Part shown: positions 1 to 12,101 of the stretch, one piece after another
How positions within the stretch are numbered: the stretch's first letter is position 1
Layout of the letters: every line of letters starts with the position of its first letter
Source of the DNA: Flaccisagitta enflata
Taxonomy: Eukaryota; Chaetognatha; Sagittoidea; Aphragmophora
Length of the DNA stretch: 64,000 nt
Assembly (NCBI GenBank): GCA_965153355.1
Contig: OZ231126.1
Coordinates: forward strand, 2,480,001 to 2,544,000
Reading direction: 5' to 3'
Translations under genes and position numbers: made by a program
Notes under the pieces: generated by a model
Told to the model about the DNA's origin: nothing
Seen by the model: the letters and a program-made list of their open reading frames with translations, nothing else
Databases searched by the model: none

Positions 1-290
1 TTGAGGCACGGAGGGTTGATTTGATGCTTGGAGAGCTGGAGGGCAGATTTGAGGACTGGAGGGCTGATATGAGGCATTTGGGGGTTGTTTTGAAGCCTTG
101 GGGGGCTGATTTCAAGTCTAAATGGTTTGAGGACTGGAGGGTTAAATTGAGGCCTGGGAGGGCTGATTTGAGGCCTTGATGGTCAACTGGGCGGAAAGGA
201 CGGAAGGACGGACATCTGTAAATACCCCCCTGTGTTCAACAGGACATTGGCCCTTTGGGGCCGCTGCCCAAAAAGGCTTCATTCTTGTTA
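1..290. mobile_element. GGGCAGCGGCCCC-family foldback, right part
   Basis: Degenerate ~20-bp minisatellite (GAGGCCTGGGAGGGCTGATTT type) to about 175, then a GGAC/GGAAGG run, then the inverted terminal block (CCCCCTGTGTTCAACAGGAC...GGGGCCGCTGCCC) at 223-271. The left half is outside the window. Confidence 0.7.
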
Positions 291-434
291 TTTGCAAACT
301 GAACTGAGCTGAGAAAGTATAGGTAAATGTAGGTGAATTGGTGACCCAAAGAACTCGTAATGCTTTTGAAAAATGTTACCAATTAGAGCCATCAGTTTCA
401 AAATTATTAGTTATTAATTGTTTCCTGATTTCAG

Positions 435-521
435 GACCATCATTGGATCCTTACTGTACCATTGATAAATCCATGTTCCCAACTGCAAAGGGAACGGGCT
501 TTGGATGGACTTTTCATCAAA
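435..521 (+). CDS. Exon 1 in window: fibrinogen-like module 1, GW block
   Basis: The acceptor is a TTTCCTGATTTCAG tract and the donor is GTAAGT. Phase 1 at both ends; 87 nt. The translation contains GFGWTFHQ, which matches the G-G-G-W-T-V-x-Q block that opens fibrinogen C-terminal domains, preceded by a cysteine in DPYC. Joined to exon 2 it gives a serine codon. No exon is visible in the 434 bases to its left, so the gene begins outside the window. Confidence 0.75.
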
Positions 522-599
522 GTAAGTCGTTTCCTTTTTCCATTTCTATTTTTTGTGGATCTCAATTCTCTTGACTCTTCTTCCGGCCATTAAATTGGT

Positions 600-930
600 T
601 CAAAAAAGCACCGAGACCAAAAAGCATTTTTGCATTTTCAAGTGCGTCCTCGCACTTCTATAAGAGATCATGTCCGTCGGTCGGTTGGTTTGTCGGTTGG
701 TTGGTCGGTGGGTCTTTCGATCACGCAAACGTTTGAAACGCGCAAAATGGCTATTCGGACGTATTTCTTTATTCCTATCACCTTTCAAGCCATACCACAT
801 TCATTTTCATTCATTTATTCATTCATTCAATCATTCATTCAATCATTCATTCATTCATTCAATCATTCATTCATTCATTCATTCATTCATTCATTCATTC
901 ATTCATTCATTCATTCATTCATTCATCAGA
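600..930. repeat. Hairpin element copy and ATTC microsatellite
   Basis: Hairpin AGTGCG-TCCT-CGCACT (641-656), then TCTATAAGAG and a GTCGGTTG run to about 720; a (TTCA)n tract spans roughly 800-926. Confidence 0.7.
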
Positions 931-1689
931 AACGTTCATTCACAAATTCTTAATCAAGCTAGGCGCACTTATTGGCCATTACTTGGCCTTGTTGGTTTAG
1001 TAGTAATATTGTCCATTTTTTTTGTGCTGTACTTCTGTATAATGCCCCCACAAAGCCGCATTAACATAACGGGTTATAGAGTTGCGTGCGTGTGACAAAA
1101 AAGTAAACTGTAAAGTGCATTTTCTTCATCTTTTAGATGTGGACAAGATTACGCTGAAACTTCGGAGAAAGAAACCCGCCGAAACTTGCACAAATCTCCA
1201 AGCTCATAAATGGTTATTCTTCCGCTTTGCATTATATTAATGACAGTGGGTGTAATCTTTTCTTGTTGAACCCCGCTCCAACGGATCCGCTAACAACTGA
1301 ATTTCTCCTTTTACAGTTACTTATTCTTTGTTCCTTCTGCCAATTTTATTTCATTTCTCATATTGGCTATAATAGAATTCTGCCTATAAAAGATGAAATC
1401 TATTTGTCCCTCCCAAATCCATTAGAGCGGGATTAGACTGCATAAACTTCAATTTCAATCAGCTGCTGCCATTTATATTTACAGGGACAAATGTGCATTG
1501 GTCCCCACCCCGACAACCGTCGCACTTGACAAAATTCTCATTTTATTCAACATTGGTAAGGAGTCTTCTGATTATGCTTTTGGACACGCTTGCTACCTAA
1601 TCTGAACAACCCCATTCTCCAATTTTTCACTTTCTGTTTCTTTTCCTGCATCTTTTACTAGTAATGGCGGCTATCACCGTGAGAAAAAA

Positions 1690-2590
1690 AGTCGACTTTT
1701 CATTTGTTAGATCAAATCATGAGCACTTAATCAGAGAAAAATAAGACTAAGTCAAATGAGCTAGATGAACAAAAATGCTCAAAATCACACAACCAGACAA
1801 CCAGCTATACTCACTGACATGCTTTCTTGTATTTGCATGCTCATATCAAAACATTTATAAATCTATTCTATTAAAAATTGATTGAGCTAAATGAGCTAAG
1901 TGAGTTAGAATACTTAAAATTACCCTCACAGATGAGCAGGTATACTCATTGATATGCTCTTTTGTATCTGCTCTCTCTTTCTCTCTTTCTCTCTTTCTCT
2001 CTTTCTCTCTTTCTCTCTTTCTCTCTTTCTTTCTCTTTTGTATCTGCTCTTTTGATATGCTCTTTTGTATCTGCTGTATCTGCATAAAGCAAAATATTTA
2101 CCCATTTATCACATTTGAAATCAAAGAAAGAAGATTGACCTAAATGAGCTAAATGAGGTAGAATGCTCAAAAACACCCTCATAGATGCGAAGCTAGGCTC
2201 ATAAACATGTTTTCTTGTATTTGCATGCTCAAACAAACATATTTATTTTTTTTTATCCTACTTGAAATCATGATAAATAAAAAAAATTCAATATAAACTT
2301 TTTGTAAATAAATCTTTCAAAAATCAAAACGCAAAAAATATTTGTCGTAGAGCATTCTGCTTCGCGCGAAATGAAAGAGAATTATAAAATTTGATTACCA
2401 TGTCAATTTCGTTAAAAAAACCAATTGGTCGATTGAGATGCTCAACTTTTTCATATGAAAAAGAAAACCATGTTTTTCTCGAAAATGTCAAAAAGTCGAA
2501 GACTGACTTTGACTTTTTTCCCCGACAATATAAAGTTTGCATAACACGTCTATCACATGCATCGCAAAAGGGCACAGATAAGGCTTAGAA
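1690..2590. repeat. ~175-bp tandem units plus unique flank, shared in inverse with 55-57 kb
   Basis: Three units with GAGCTAAATGAG, a TTTGCATGCTC block and TTGTATCTGC; a (CTCTTT)n insertion at 1970-2036. The flank 2300-2540 (ACGCAAAAAATATTTGTCG...GAGATGCTCAACTTTTTC) reappears inverted at 55055-55195 and 56688-56720. Confidence 0.7.
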
Positions 2591-2677
2591 ACAAGCCTGG
2601 CAACAAACGCAAGTTAAGGAAGAACAAATAAAGAAAACGTTGCAAACGGCGACGTAAATGATCTTTTGTTTTTACAG

Positions 2678-2811
2678 GCGGTTGCTTTGATGTACGAAAG
2701 GGGGAGGAGTTGTATATAATAGATAGAAAACCATTAATGTTGCTGCGCGATACTGGAGATGGATTAGACAAAATAACAACAATGAAACAGTACCAAGATG
2801 GATTTGAGACG
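2678..2811 (+). CDS. Exon 2: fibrinogen-like module 1, central part
   Basis: The acceptor TTTTTACAG and donor GTAGGA bound 134 nt, phase 1 to phase 0, open throughout in this frame only. The product is GCFDVRKGEELYII followed by a charged stretch ending YQDGFET; the last piece corresponds to the aromatic-x-x-GF segment that precedes the W-x-GLD block of fibrinogen domains and leads directly into exon 3. Confidence 0.7.
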
Positions 2812-2856
2812 GTAGGAATAGAAAATGGTTGACTTTCAGCCACTCGGTTAAGAAAC

Positions 2857-3056
2857 AAGGTCGGATACACGACTACCCCAGTCACGTGCGGGTGGGCAGG
2901 GGCCATATTTCATGTCACTTGATCAATTGGGCATGAGCCGTGAGGCCAAAGACGGCAAAAACCCAAAAAAAGTAAAGTGTGACGGATGGACGGACCAACG
3001 GACCAACGGACGTTCCAACAGAGCGGGGTGTAGAGTCGCGTAGCACGCGACTAAAA
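2857..3056 (-). mobile_element. Hairpin (CTAA) element copy
   Basis: Begins ACAAGGTCGGATACACGACTA, carries GGGTGGGCAGGGGCC, a GGAC run, and ends with hairpin GTCGCGTAGCACGCGAC followed by TAAAA. Confidence 0.75.
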
Positions 3057-3104
3057 CGGCCAGGAATCTCGATGGAGAAAATTTCAATTTTAAGGGTTAT
3101 GAAA

Positions 3105-4405
3105 AAAAATGGACCCATCCCAGATTTTTGCACAGGGGACCTAAAAAGGCTGTAGAACAAGATTCTGATGTTCATTTTGACCTAACTTGAGCCAAAAAAA
3201 AAAAGAAACGGGTTCTAGTGCAAAAAACAGCTATTTTTCCTAAAAAAATGGCATGAAATGAAATATTTTGGCCCTTTATTTGCAGAAACATAAAGTACCA
3301 ATAGTAATTGATATTTGAGTGAATGTAGAACAATTTTTAATAGGTCTATGAGGTTCAAAAATAGCATAATGCTCAAAAATGAAGAAATGACCTAAGAATT
3401 AAAAAATCGTCAAAACTGATGATTTGGAACAGTTTCTTAGGGAAAAATATGCAGTCAGTATGAATTTCATCAATTTACTTAAAAAAACATGGCCGTGATA
3501 AGCGAAAAACGCAAAATTGCAATATACATATGAGATCAAAGTGCGGTTTTTGCAAAAAAATGGCTTTAGAGGGGGAAAACACTTGCATTCCTCCAGAAAA
3601 GTGTTTGTTTGGTATGGAAAAGCAATAAAATCAACCTATGTATACATAATTGTTATATATGTCTGTCTTTTTTATTGTTTCTTTCTCTCAATACTGTGTT
3701 AAAGTATATCTCTACTGGTAATCATGAATAAGGTTCCTGTTTTAATCTTTAATTTGTACTGGAATCTTTCACCTGAAAATGTAAGATCATAATAGAATAG
3801 TGTCGTTTATTTTGAAAAAAGAAGCCTGCAGATGATATGAGGGGTTTCCTGTATGTTATTTTTTTAGCAAAGAACAGTAAAAAACATGTTTTTTCTTTTT
3901 AAAGAAGCTAAACACAATAAAAAATTGAGTTCTTACCTTTCCAAAGCCATTTTTTGCAAAAACCGCATATTGCGGTTTTGCGTTTTTCGCTTATCACGGC
4001 CATGTTTTTTTTAATAAATCGATGAGATTCATACTGACAGCATATTTTACCCTAAGAAACTGTTCCAAAACATCAGTTTTGACAATTTTTTAATTTTTAG
4101 GTCATTTCTTCATTTTTGAGCATTTTAATGCTATTTTTGAACCTCATAGACCGATTCAAAATTGTTCTAGAGTCACTCAAGTATCAATTACTATTGGGAC
4201 TTTATGTTTCTGTAAAAAAAAAGTCAAAAACATTTCATTTAATACCATTTTTTGGGGGGAAAAATAGCCGTTTTTTGCAATAAAAACCGTTTCTTTTTTT
4301 TTTTTTTTGGCTCAAGTTAGGTCAAAATGAACATCAGAATTTTGTTCTACTGCCTTTTTAGGTCCCCTGTGCAAAAATCTGGGATGGGTCCATTTCGTTT
4401 TTTTT
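3105..4405. mobile_element. 1.3-kb palindromic foldback element
   Basis: Arms of about 470 bp (3105-3580 and 3937-4405) are near-perfect reverse complements: ATGGACCCATCCCAG at 3108 pairs with CTGGGATGGGTCCAT at 4379. The spacer 3581-3936 is AT-rich with no ORF. It lies in intron 2. Confidence 0.85.
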
Positions 4406-4693
4406 TTTTTAAGAATTTTGCAAGTGAGAATTCTGGCCGAAAAACTGCATGAAACGTGAAATTTGTGTTTATGAACAGCCTGATCATCTGAGATGGATGA
4501 ATCAATGGAATAATTGAAGAATTGGTGTGTGGAAATCATAAACGGAATGAATGGAAATGACTCAAAATAGTCGCTTGCGGGTGGCCAGGGGCTGCAATGC
4601 TCATAAATGACTCTTTCAGCCAACTTGACTTCATCAGAATTTCGTGTAAAATGATTTGAAAAAAAAACCCTTTTAATTTGGTAACATTTTCAG

Positions 4694-4748
4694 ACATCAG
4701 CCAAAGGAATATGGATTGGGTTAGATCGTCTTGTAAAGGTGACCAAAG
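4694..4748 (+). CDS. Exon 3: fibrinogen-like module 1, WIGLD block
   Basis: A 55-nt exon between ACATTTTCAG and GTGAGA, phase 0 to phase 1. It encodes TSAKGIWIGLDRLVKVTK, a clear match to the (E)FWLGLDKIHxLT block, the most diagnostic segment of fibrinogen C-terminal domains. The shared codon with exon 4 becomes GAT (Asp). The strength of this motif together with good splice sites makes it one of the firmest exons. Confidence 0.85.
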
Positions 4749-4839
4749 GTGAGACCACCCAATGAGTTATCAAAACCCATTCTATAGAAGCTAGAAATCC
4801 TTATTTCTGCAAACATTAAGCCTTTAACCAGCGTGGTAC

Positions 4840-5700
4840 ATCAGACCAGGGTACGACAAAGTGCGGGAGCATGGGAGCAATGCTCCAAGGCAGCGAGCAG
4901 TTTTGTAGGCAGCAGAGGAAAGTAAAGAGGGGTAAACAAAGAGAGGAAAAAAAAAGAGGGAAAAAGAGAAAGAAAGAGGGAAAAAAAGAGGGAAAAAGAA
5001 AAAAAAAGGAGAGAGGAAAGGAAGTAAAAACAAGAGGATCAAAAAGAAAGAGAGCAACAAAGAAGAAGAATATTGAAAAAGAAAAAAAACGACTAGAAAA
5101 TTAAGGATTGTATAGTCAGAACATCTGGTACTTCAGAATGCAGATTTATGCGTTACGAAATTTGATTAGTTGCTGCTTACAAAGTTTTGCCTTTAAAGTT
5201 CATGGTAAGAAAAAAAGCAAATGATATATAGATGTATAATTGCTGATGTATCATCTGCAGCATATAGTTTATTTCATACAATGTTTTTTATTTAATCCTA
5301 CCTATACAAGGTCAAGTGAAAGAAATAATGAGGTGTCTTTTTAAAAGATTCCTCATTCCTGCCCACAAAATTCATTAGGTTGATGTACTGCATATTACTA
5401 TCAAATTTTTTTCGCTATTGCAATCATGCGAAAATCATATGCAAAATTTGTAGGCAGCGACCAGTAGAAATTTTTTGCTCGTAGGCAGCGAAAATTTTTG
5501 TCGGACCCTGCATCAGACACTGATTAAACCAGTAGCCCAAGGGCAATATATGGTCAGCAATACCCTTTGCCCTGCATTGCGCCATAGTAAGCGAGAGGAA
5601 ACAGGCGCAGCGGCTTCAAAGGGAATAATGTACCCGCAGAGGGACTTTCATTCATCCTACCTAGCGGGGCATATTAGATGCTGACTTTGAGCCTAACTTG
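4840..5700. repeat. Purine-rich tract and outer foldback fragment
   Basis: 4915-5100 is a GAAA/AAAG-rich low-complexity run. 5528-5590 carries the outer foldback motif AGCCCAAGGGCAATATATGG ... TTTGCCCTGC without a partner. No gene seen. Confidence 0.5.
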
Positions 5701-5799
5701 CTTGTTGAAGGCCTCTAAGCCAAAACAAGGCTTCAGAAAGCTGATTTCAATCCTAAGAAAGTGGACTCAAAGGTAACTAGTCATCCAAGGATCGCACAT

Positions 5800-6312
5800 G
5801 TTCAGCGGTACCCGATGCCCTGCTTGGAGTGATAAGCTGCAAAAGTGGAGTGAGAGCAGGGCAGCGGCCCCAAAGGGCCGATGTCCTGTAGGACACAGGG
5901 GTGAATTTCCAGACGTCCTGAGAAGGCACATTTGAGGCCTTTGGGGCTACTTTTCTTGTTATTCAATGAGAACATTGAACTTTTTTCCATTTCATTGTCT
6001 ATTTTCCATGTTATTCAATCTGAATTTTTCATGGAAACATGGAAAAACTTCAATTTTCCATGTTATTCAAAAGGGATTTCCCATATTTTTAACTTCTATT
6101 AAATTATCAATGTTATTCAATGGGAATTTCACATTTTTTTTATTTCTTTATCAATTTTCCATGTTATTCAATAGGAATTTTGCATTTCTTCAATTTTCCA
6201 TGTTATTCAATAGGAACATGAGGCTCGGAGGCTTTGGTAGGGGGGGACGGACGTACGGAAGTACGGACGGACGGACGTCTGGAAATTCACCCCTGGGGCC
6301 GCTGCCCATAAA
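5800..6312. mobile_element. GGGCAGCGGCCCC-family foldback with TTATTCAAT core
   Basis: Left block GGGCAGCGGCCCCAAAGGGC at 5861, CGATGTCCTGTAGGACACAG, then GTGAATTTCCAGACGTCC. Right block GGACGTCTGGAAATTCAC at 6271 and GGGGCCGCTGCCC at 6295. The core is not the usual GGCCT minisatellite but repeats of TTTTCCATGTTATTCAAT. Confidence 0.8.
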
Positions 6313-6552
6313 GGGTGGGAATTAGGTCATTGAGGGCTGAGATTAGGTCGGTAAGGCGTGGCTGGAGGCCTTGGTCGGAAAACTAACTTCATGGGGAAAT
6401 TGGTAGTGCTGACCAACAGGTGATTTTGTAACTTTAAACTCATGTTGAGTTTTAACATAGCGTGCCAATGTTATCTATTCCACCTCTAGCGTTTTTGTGT
6501 TTTTGTTGTTGTTGTTTTTTTTTTTTTTCTTTTTTTTTTCTTTTTTTTTCAG

Positions 6553-6745
6553 ATAAATGCGATTTGACGGCGAAAATCGAAGAAAAAAGGCTGGGCGTTA
6601 GTGGAAGTCCACATTACCGCACTTATCCCCGATTCGAAGTAAAATTAAAATCCGCTGTCAAATACGAAATATCAATTCCATGTCACGCCAAAGAAATCAA
6701 AGGCTTTACAGATGGATTCTCAATAATGGAGGAACCATCCACCAA
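6553..6745 (+). CDS. Exon 4: fibrinogen-like module 1, beta-strand core
   Basis: Preceded by a long pyrimidine tract (6506-6550) and AG, followed by GTAAGT; 193 nt, phase 1 to phase 2. It begins KCDLTAKIEE, equivalent to the YxLRVDLED strand, and continues RFEVKLKSAVKYEISI, equivalent to FxVG...YxLxxxG, then a GF..GFS segment. The spacing of these blocks is as in fibrinogen domains although identity is low. Confidence 0.8.
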
Positions 6746-6979
6746 GTAAGTGATAAGGCGCTAACGGAGCTGAGTTACAATGGGCTGATTTACAGGCGCG
6801 GTACATTTCAAAATCCATTGTAAGAGATCATATTTTTCTCGGTTTGACTGTTTTGAGTCATCTTGATGCAGTGTTTTAAGATGTACCACAGACCTCCAAA
6901 AAGTATTTTCCTTTTGAGAATGGCTGGTAAGTGGTATGACAGAATGATGTTCTCTTTGGGGTCGTTTCTAGTCACAAAC

Positions 6980-7120
6980 AATCGCGTGTTTAGATGCGTC
7001 CGTCTCTTTAAGGGGGTCTGTCCGTCCGTCTGTCGGTCCGTCCGTCTGTCAGTCCGTCTGTCAGTACATCTGTCAGTCAGTCCGTCCGTCCGTCCGTTAC
7101 GCCTGTGCAGAAACCGCGTT
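6980..7120. repeat. GTCC/GTCT tetranucleotide run
   Basis: Degenerate (GTCCGTCTGTCG)n without a preserved terminal hairpin; probably a decayed hairpin-element core. From 7130 to 7990 nothing gene-like is seen. Confidence 0.5.
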
Positions 7121-8019
7121 TCTCGGCTGTTTTTGGCCAAGGTGAGATCCCCTACTGAAACATATGATCAACCAACATGTTTTGAGAGCCCCCTTTACTT
7201 GTTAGTCGTTTCGCTGTCTGTTTGTCCATCTGTCACTGTAAATATGTCACATGATCAATATACGCAAAGACACAGTCCAGACGCATCGTTGCCCGGTCGG
7301 GTTTGTAAACGGGCCACTCGGTCGCTCGCGGCCACGGGACAGTTGAAATTCTAGAATGTGTTCACGCTGTGAACACATTTCACGGGGACAAACGCGTTTT
7401 TGGTCGTCAGTAGAAACACGCCCTCGATGAAACACGCCCGTTTTCTTTCTCTCAGACAAACGTTTCAAATTGGTGGTAGTCGTTGTCCGGCTTCTTGGTG
7501 GTTTGATTCCTGCCAACAACCAACTGCAAGACGGTAAAAGTGGTCGATTACATTGCACAACACTTGCATTACACATCATCACATTACGCAACACTTGCAC
7601 TGCAAAATATTACATAGCACTTTTTTTGTATTGCACTACATGCATTGCAGCCGGTTATCCTATATTTCTTACGATCGTAAGTTCATGGGTTAGAAGGCTT
7701 ACAATCGTAGGTTTTCTGTACTCTTTTATAATGGGAAAATGGGTTTTTCCTTCATAACCCAAAAAGCGCTAAATCGATTTTTTTCATTTCTTGGTTCAAT
7801 ATTGTTAGTGAGACCACTAATCTTAGCCAAAAGGAATTGTCATCGCCACTCTTCTATAAACATGTGAAATATGATGATGAATGTGGCTTTCTACAATGCT
7901 TACGTTTCTAGGTTTTCTTGCCTAGAAAGCTTACGATTCTAGAAACTTGCATAGAAAGCTTACGATTCTAGGTCTTTGTTGATATGGACTCGGAATCAAT
8001 TGCCGCTGTCAGGTTGTTT

Positions 8020-8250
8020 TGTGTTTATGTGCGTCCTCCCATATCTATACGGGGATGTGTCTGTTGGTCTGTCGATTGATCTGTCAGTTGGTTAGTTGGT
8101 TGGTTGGTCCCTCAATCACGCAAATGTTTGCAATACTATTAAATCCAAGCTCTTTCATCACACAAGCAGCGCCAATCGATTCTCATTCATTTATTCATTC
8201 ATTCATTCATTCATTTATTAATTCATTTATTCATTCATACATACATTTTT
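8020..8250. repeat. Decayed hairpin element and ATTC microsatellite
   Basis: GTGCGTCCTCCCATATCTAT resembles the GTGCG-type head with a broken stem, followed by GTTGGTTGG. (ATTC)n lies at 8182-8240. The stretch 8300-8750 shows no feature. Confidence 0.5.
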
Positions 8251-8744
8251 CAGAAAAAAAATATAAACGTATAAACAACATTCATTCAAAAAAATCAATC
8301 ATTCGCATTTGTTAAGAGGATAAGTCTGCTAAATTTGGATACACTAGCCAGGAGTGTCAAGAATGTATAGCTTTTAACTGATAAGGACATTGTTTCAAGA
8401 GTGTTTCTCATACAAATTTCAAATTTCATTGCATTTTCCTTGACTCATTTTCCTGGTTAGGGTACAAATTATTCCCACAACAAGTCTAAACCAAAATTAA
8501 GACAAACTTAGTTGGACAGAGACAGAGAGCAACCGACATAATAAAGGACAAAAAGAACAATGGAATGACAGTATGGCAAGGATCAATTCTAAGAAAACAT
8601 TTCATTGTTCTAGCTTCCAACCTCATCCAGTCTAGCTATGTTTTAAGACAGTAATTGTTGTTGAATGGATGAATATCAAACAACGCCAGACACATGGCAA
8701 GACAGTTGTGGACGGTTGGGCAGGGGCAATAATGCAACAGGCCG

Positions 8745-9060
8745 CTTAAGCAACATATGGTCAGCGGTTCCCGTTGCTTATTGTTTTTTATCATAGTTTG
8801 GAAAGAATTTGGTGAATGGGCCAGCGGCCCCGGAGGGGCTAATGACCAATGATTCCACAGAGGGTAATTTTGTCATGGGTAGTCCGACTAGGTTTGAGGC
8901 CTGAGAGGGCTGATTTGAGGCTATGGTGTGTTGATTCAAAAATTCTGATTTGAGGCCTGGGAGGGCAAATTTGAGGCCTGGGAGGGCATATCAATAGTCT
9001 TTGAGGGCTGATTTGAAATGTGAAAGAGCTGATTTTATAAACTTTTGAAAATAGATTTGC
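8745..9060. mobile_element. Foldback family, left half
   Basis: Outer motif TATGGTCAGCGGTTCCCGTT at 8757, then CAGCGGCCCCGGAGGGGC at 8822 and minisatellite GGCCTGGGAGGGC. No right terminus before the next copy. Confidence 0.6.
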
Positions 9061-9252
9061 TATCAAATGCCATTGAGATGGTCTATGTCTCCAATCATGA
9101 TGAAAGACGACATCTCCGAGTTGCTTACACCTCTATTCCGGAAAATCATTGGCTACAGATGGTCTCAAAGTGTATTTGAACTGCAAAAATTACTGGGGAG
9201 ACCATCATGGGAAGATCTTGTTGACACAAGAAATAGTCGCAAAAGCGTTAGA

Positions 9253-9700
9253 TGGTCAGCGGTACCCGTGCCCTGCTCAAGTAGGTTGTGGTTGAAGTTG
9301 AGGGGGAAGCAGGGCAGCGGCCCCTAAGGCCCCCATATGGGGAATTTTCTCCTCCTCCTCCTCCGTACCCCCCTCTCCCCCCAACCTCCAGGCCCATATT
9401 TCAGCCTCGATGCCGATATCCCAGCCTTGAGGCCCAAATCCCAGTCTTGAGGCCCAAATCCTTTGAGACTGGGATTTAGGCCTTGGGGTTGGGATTTGGA
9501 CCTTGGGGTTGGGATTTGGGCCTCAAGACAGGGATTTGGGCCTCAAGGCTGGGATATGGGCCTCAAGGCTGGGATATGGGCCTCAAGACTGAAATATGGG
9601 CCTGGAGGTTGGGGGGAGGGGGGGTACGTAGAAGGAGGAGAAAATTCCCCATATGTGTGAAAGCATAGGTCATTGGCCCCTTCGGGGCCGCTGCCCAAAA
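9253..9700. mobile_element. Foldback family, complete type-II copy
   Basis: GATGGTCAGCGGTACCCGTG at 9252, GGGCAGCGGCCCC at 9312, GGGGAATTTTCTCCTCC; core of ~20-bp GGGATTTGGGCCTCAAGGCT units in both orientations; right end GGAGAAAATTCCCC at 9638, GGGGCCGCTGCCC at 9684. Confidence 0.8.
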
Positions 9701-10014
9701 ACGGCTTTCTTAATAGAGTTCGTGAAAGTTCTGTCAGTACCCTCGCAAGTGTTTTTTCTCTCATGAATTATTTTTGTGATGGTATTACTTTTGTTTGTTT
9801 TTTAACCAGGGATATATAGTTCTATGATTTCTGATTAATTTCCCATTTTTTTCGCATTACTACTCCTGCCCAACCGTCCGCGACTGGACTGCCGTGTATC
9901 CGGCCTTTTAGACAACTATAAGAGAATTGAGATGCTTTGTCCGACTGTCAGTCTACTGGTCTGTCCGTTGGTACCAAACGCTGTTTAGGAATCACGAAAA
10001 TACAGTGGAAAAAT

Positions 10015-10045
10015 CTCTTTCTCTGTCTGTCTCTGTCTCTGTCTC

Positions 10046-10118
<73 letters not shown>
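10015..10118. repeat. TCTG/TC microsatellite
   Basis: (TCTG)n then (TC)n, preceded by a GTCC-run fragment at 9938-9970. Confidence 0.85.
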
Positions 10119-10121
<3 letters not shown>

Positions 10122-10617
10122 CAACAACCTCCATGGAAGGAAGAGAGCAAAGAGTACGCATCTGTGGATCGAATTTTGGCCATGTTTATTGCATCTGAGA
10201 TGAAAAATATCACTCTGATATTAAAGTTGTTTTTAAAAAGTCCCGGCTCTTGCTAGTCAAAGTACTTGCCTGACATGGTTGATGAAAAAAATTCAAAACC
10301 CGCGTACCATTTCCTTCCACTTACACTACCGTGACAAGTTTTTCTATATTTTGTTTAAAAAAAAATAAAGAAAAAAGAAAAAGTGATTCTCTCCTAAGAC
10401 TTGGAGACTAGCCGCTTTAACTAGCAACGAGTGGCACGAGATATTTCCTATGATTAGGGTGGGAAAGATGAAACAAAAAATTTATAGGATTTTTAATGGT
10501 TTAGTCGCAAGCTTTCGTAAAAGTGTCCATAAATAGAAAGAGGTACCCTTGGGCCTTGGGCACCCCCGTCATTCCTTGACCACTGGTTAAAGAATGAAGA
10601 TTTGTTTCGTTGTCCAG

Positions 10618-10769
10618 GTATCCAACTTCTGATAAGCCTCATTGGGCAGACGTTGGAGATGATCTGCCCATGAAATGGGATTCTGAACAAAAACTGACTG
10701 TCACCATCGGAGGAAAATCTCCTTTTTCCGATTGCCAACAAAATGTTCAACTGCGCAACTGTCCATTGG
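10618..10769 (+). CDS. Exon 5: end of fibrinogen-like module 1 and linker
   Basis: Acceptor TTGTTTCGTTGTCCAG, donor GTAGGA, 152 nt, phase 2 to phase 1. The codon shared with exon 4 is AAG (Lys). DLPMKWDSEQK sits where the GMKFSTxDxD calcium-loop region of fibrinogen domains is expected, but only one acidic residue remains. The rest (IGGKSPFSDCQQNVQLRNC) carries two cysteines and is not recognised. It links into module 2. Confidence 0.75.
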
Positions 10770-11114
10770 GTAGGAATAACAAATACCCCGGAGACGGAAT
10801 AGTGCGTTTTTGGACGGACGGACCAAGCTTATTGTAGGGTCGCTTATCTAGGACTAAAGAATGTAAAAGAAGTGGAGAATACACTTATATCATTATTCTA
10901 TTGGTTGCACACGTATACAGTACTGTTGCAATTTAGCCTCTTTAGTCGCGTGCAATTGACTCGAGAGGTTGTTGTGTCTCCATCTGTCAGCCCGTCCATC
11001 TAATGTCTGTTGACCTGTTTGAATGGCGATCCGTATTTGTTTTGCTGCCCCTTTCCAACTACTACTTGAGGATTTTCTTAATTGAACAAGGTAAGAATTC
11101 CGGGTTTAAATCAG

Positions 11115-11279
11115 GTGGCACAGCGACGGAGAGTAAAGGTCAAATCACGACAATTTTGGTCGATAAGAAACGATACGACGTCCAATGTTATGGCGAGGAC
11201 AAAATTGCCATGTTTGGAATAAAGAATGCGGTCTTTGCAAATCGCTTACACCCTCAACCAGATGGCAGAGCCCCAAAAG
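11115..11279 (+). CDS. Exon 6: fibrinogen-like module 2, N-terminal part
   Basis: Acceptor GGGTTTAAATCAG, donor GTTTCT (weak), 165 nt, phase 1 on both sides. The translation includes RYDVQCYGEDKIAMFG, in the position of the VYCDMxxGGGWTVFQ block; the cysteine is kept but the tryptophan is not. The donor is non-ideal but phase and homology to the next exon support it. Confidence 0.7.
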
Positions 11280-11509
11280 GTTTCTATTTCTTCCTCATTT
11301 CTCTCCTCATTGATGGCTTAAGATCTTTTGCTCTTCTTCTGCATGTGGTTCATTTTGCTTTCTCTTCAAAGCCAGGGTCAGGGACATGGAGAGAACTGAT
11401 GCTCCCCCCCCCCCCCACACTAGCCTTTCAACTAGAAATGATGCGCATAGTAACTAGCCAGTGATCGTGACGGCTCACAAGGCCCTCTTCCATTTTTTCA
11501 GTTTGGGTA

Positions 11510-12101
11510 TACCGGGTCATCAATCTGGACTGGGAAAAAGTGTTAAGCTTTTGCTCCTAGCTGCTTCTCCTCACTGGTTTGGAATTTGTTTTCTTTTATA
11601 GTAATACATTTGACGTTTTTTGTATCAAAATTTTATTGGTCTGAGTTAAATACTTTTTCCACAACATCAATTTAAAGAAAAACAAGCCTTTTCTGATACA
11701 GCTAAAATTAGCCTTAATTCATCAAAACTGTTGTTTCTTGAATTTGCTCTTATTTCTCACTGGATTGAGCAGCAAATGTCAGATTTGTATTGGTTGAAAA
11801 TGTATTAATGAATTTTGAAAAACATCGATAATTTGAGACTATTTAAGCATTTGTAGCTCAAACTGATCAAAGATGAGGGAAATAGTTTTGATAAAAAAAG
11901 GATAAATTGAGCTTAAGCCACAATACTTGTATCACTTCAAATTGATGTTGTGGACAAAATATTTGACACAGACCAATGAAATTTTGACACAAAAAACGTC
12001 AAACATAGTACTACATAGGAAAATTAATTCCAAGTCCCTGTGAAGAAGTATCTGGGGGTGAAAGCTTAATACTTTTTCCCAATCCAGATTGATGACCCTG
12101 T
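11510..12101. mobile_element. ~590-bp foldback element in intron 6
   Basis: GGGTCATCAATCTGGACTGG at 11514 is the complement of CCAATCCAGATTGATGACCC ending at 12098; arms of about 170 bp, including GACGTTTTTTGT and ACAAAAAACGTC. No ORF. Confidence 0.8.

Noticed and set aside
1137-1212. Possible exon after TTTTAG with VDKITLKLRRKK
   Set aside because: No usable donor in a phase compatible with exons 1 and 2; exon 1 joins exon 2 directly. A terminal-exon reading in another frame ends after 23 codons without polyA context.
9067-9327. 86-codon ORF
   Set aside because: Its second half is the outer terminus of a foldback element (GGTCAGCGGTACCCG); no splice context for the first half.
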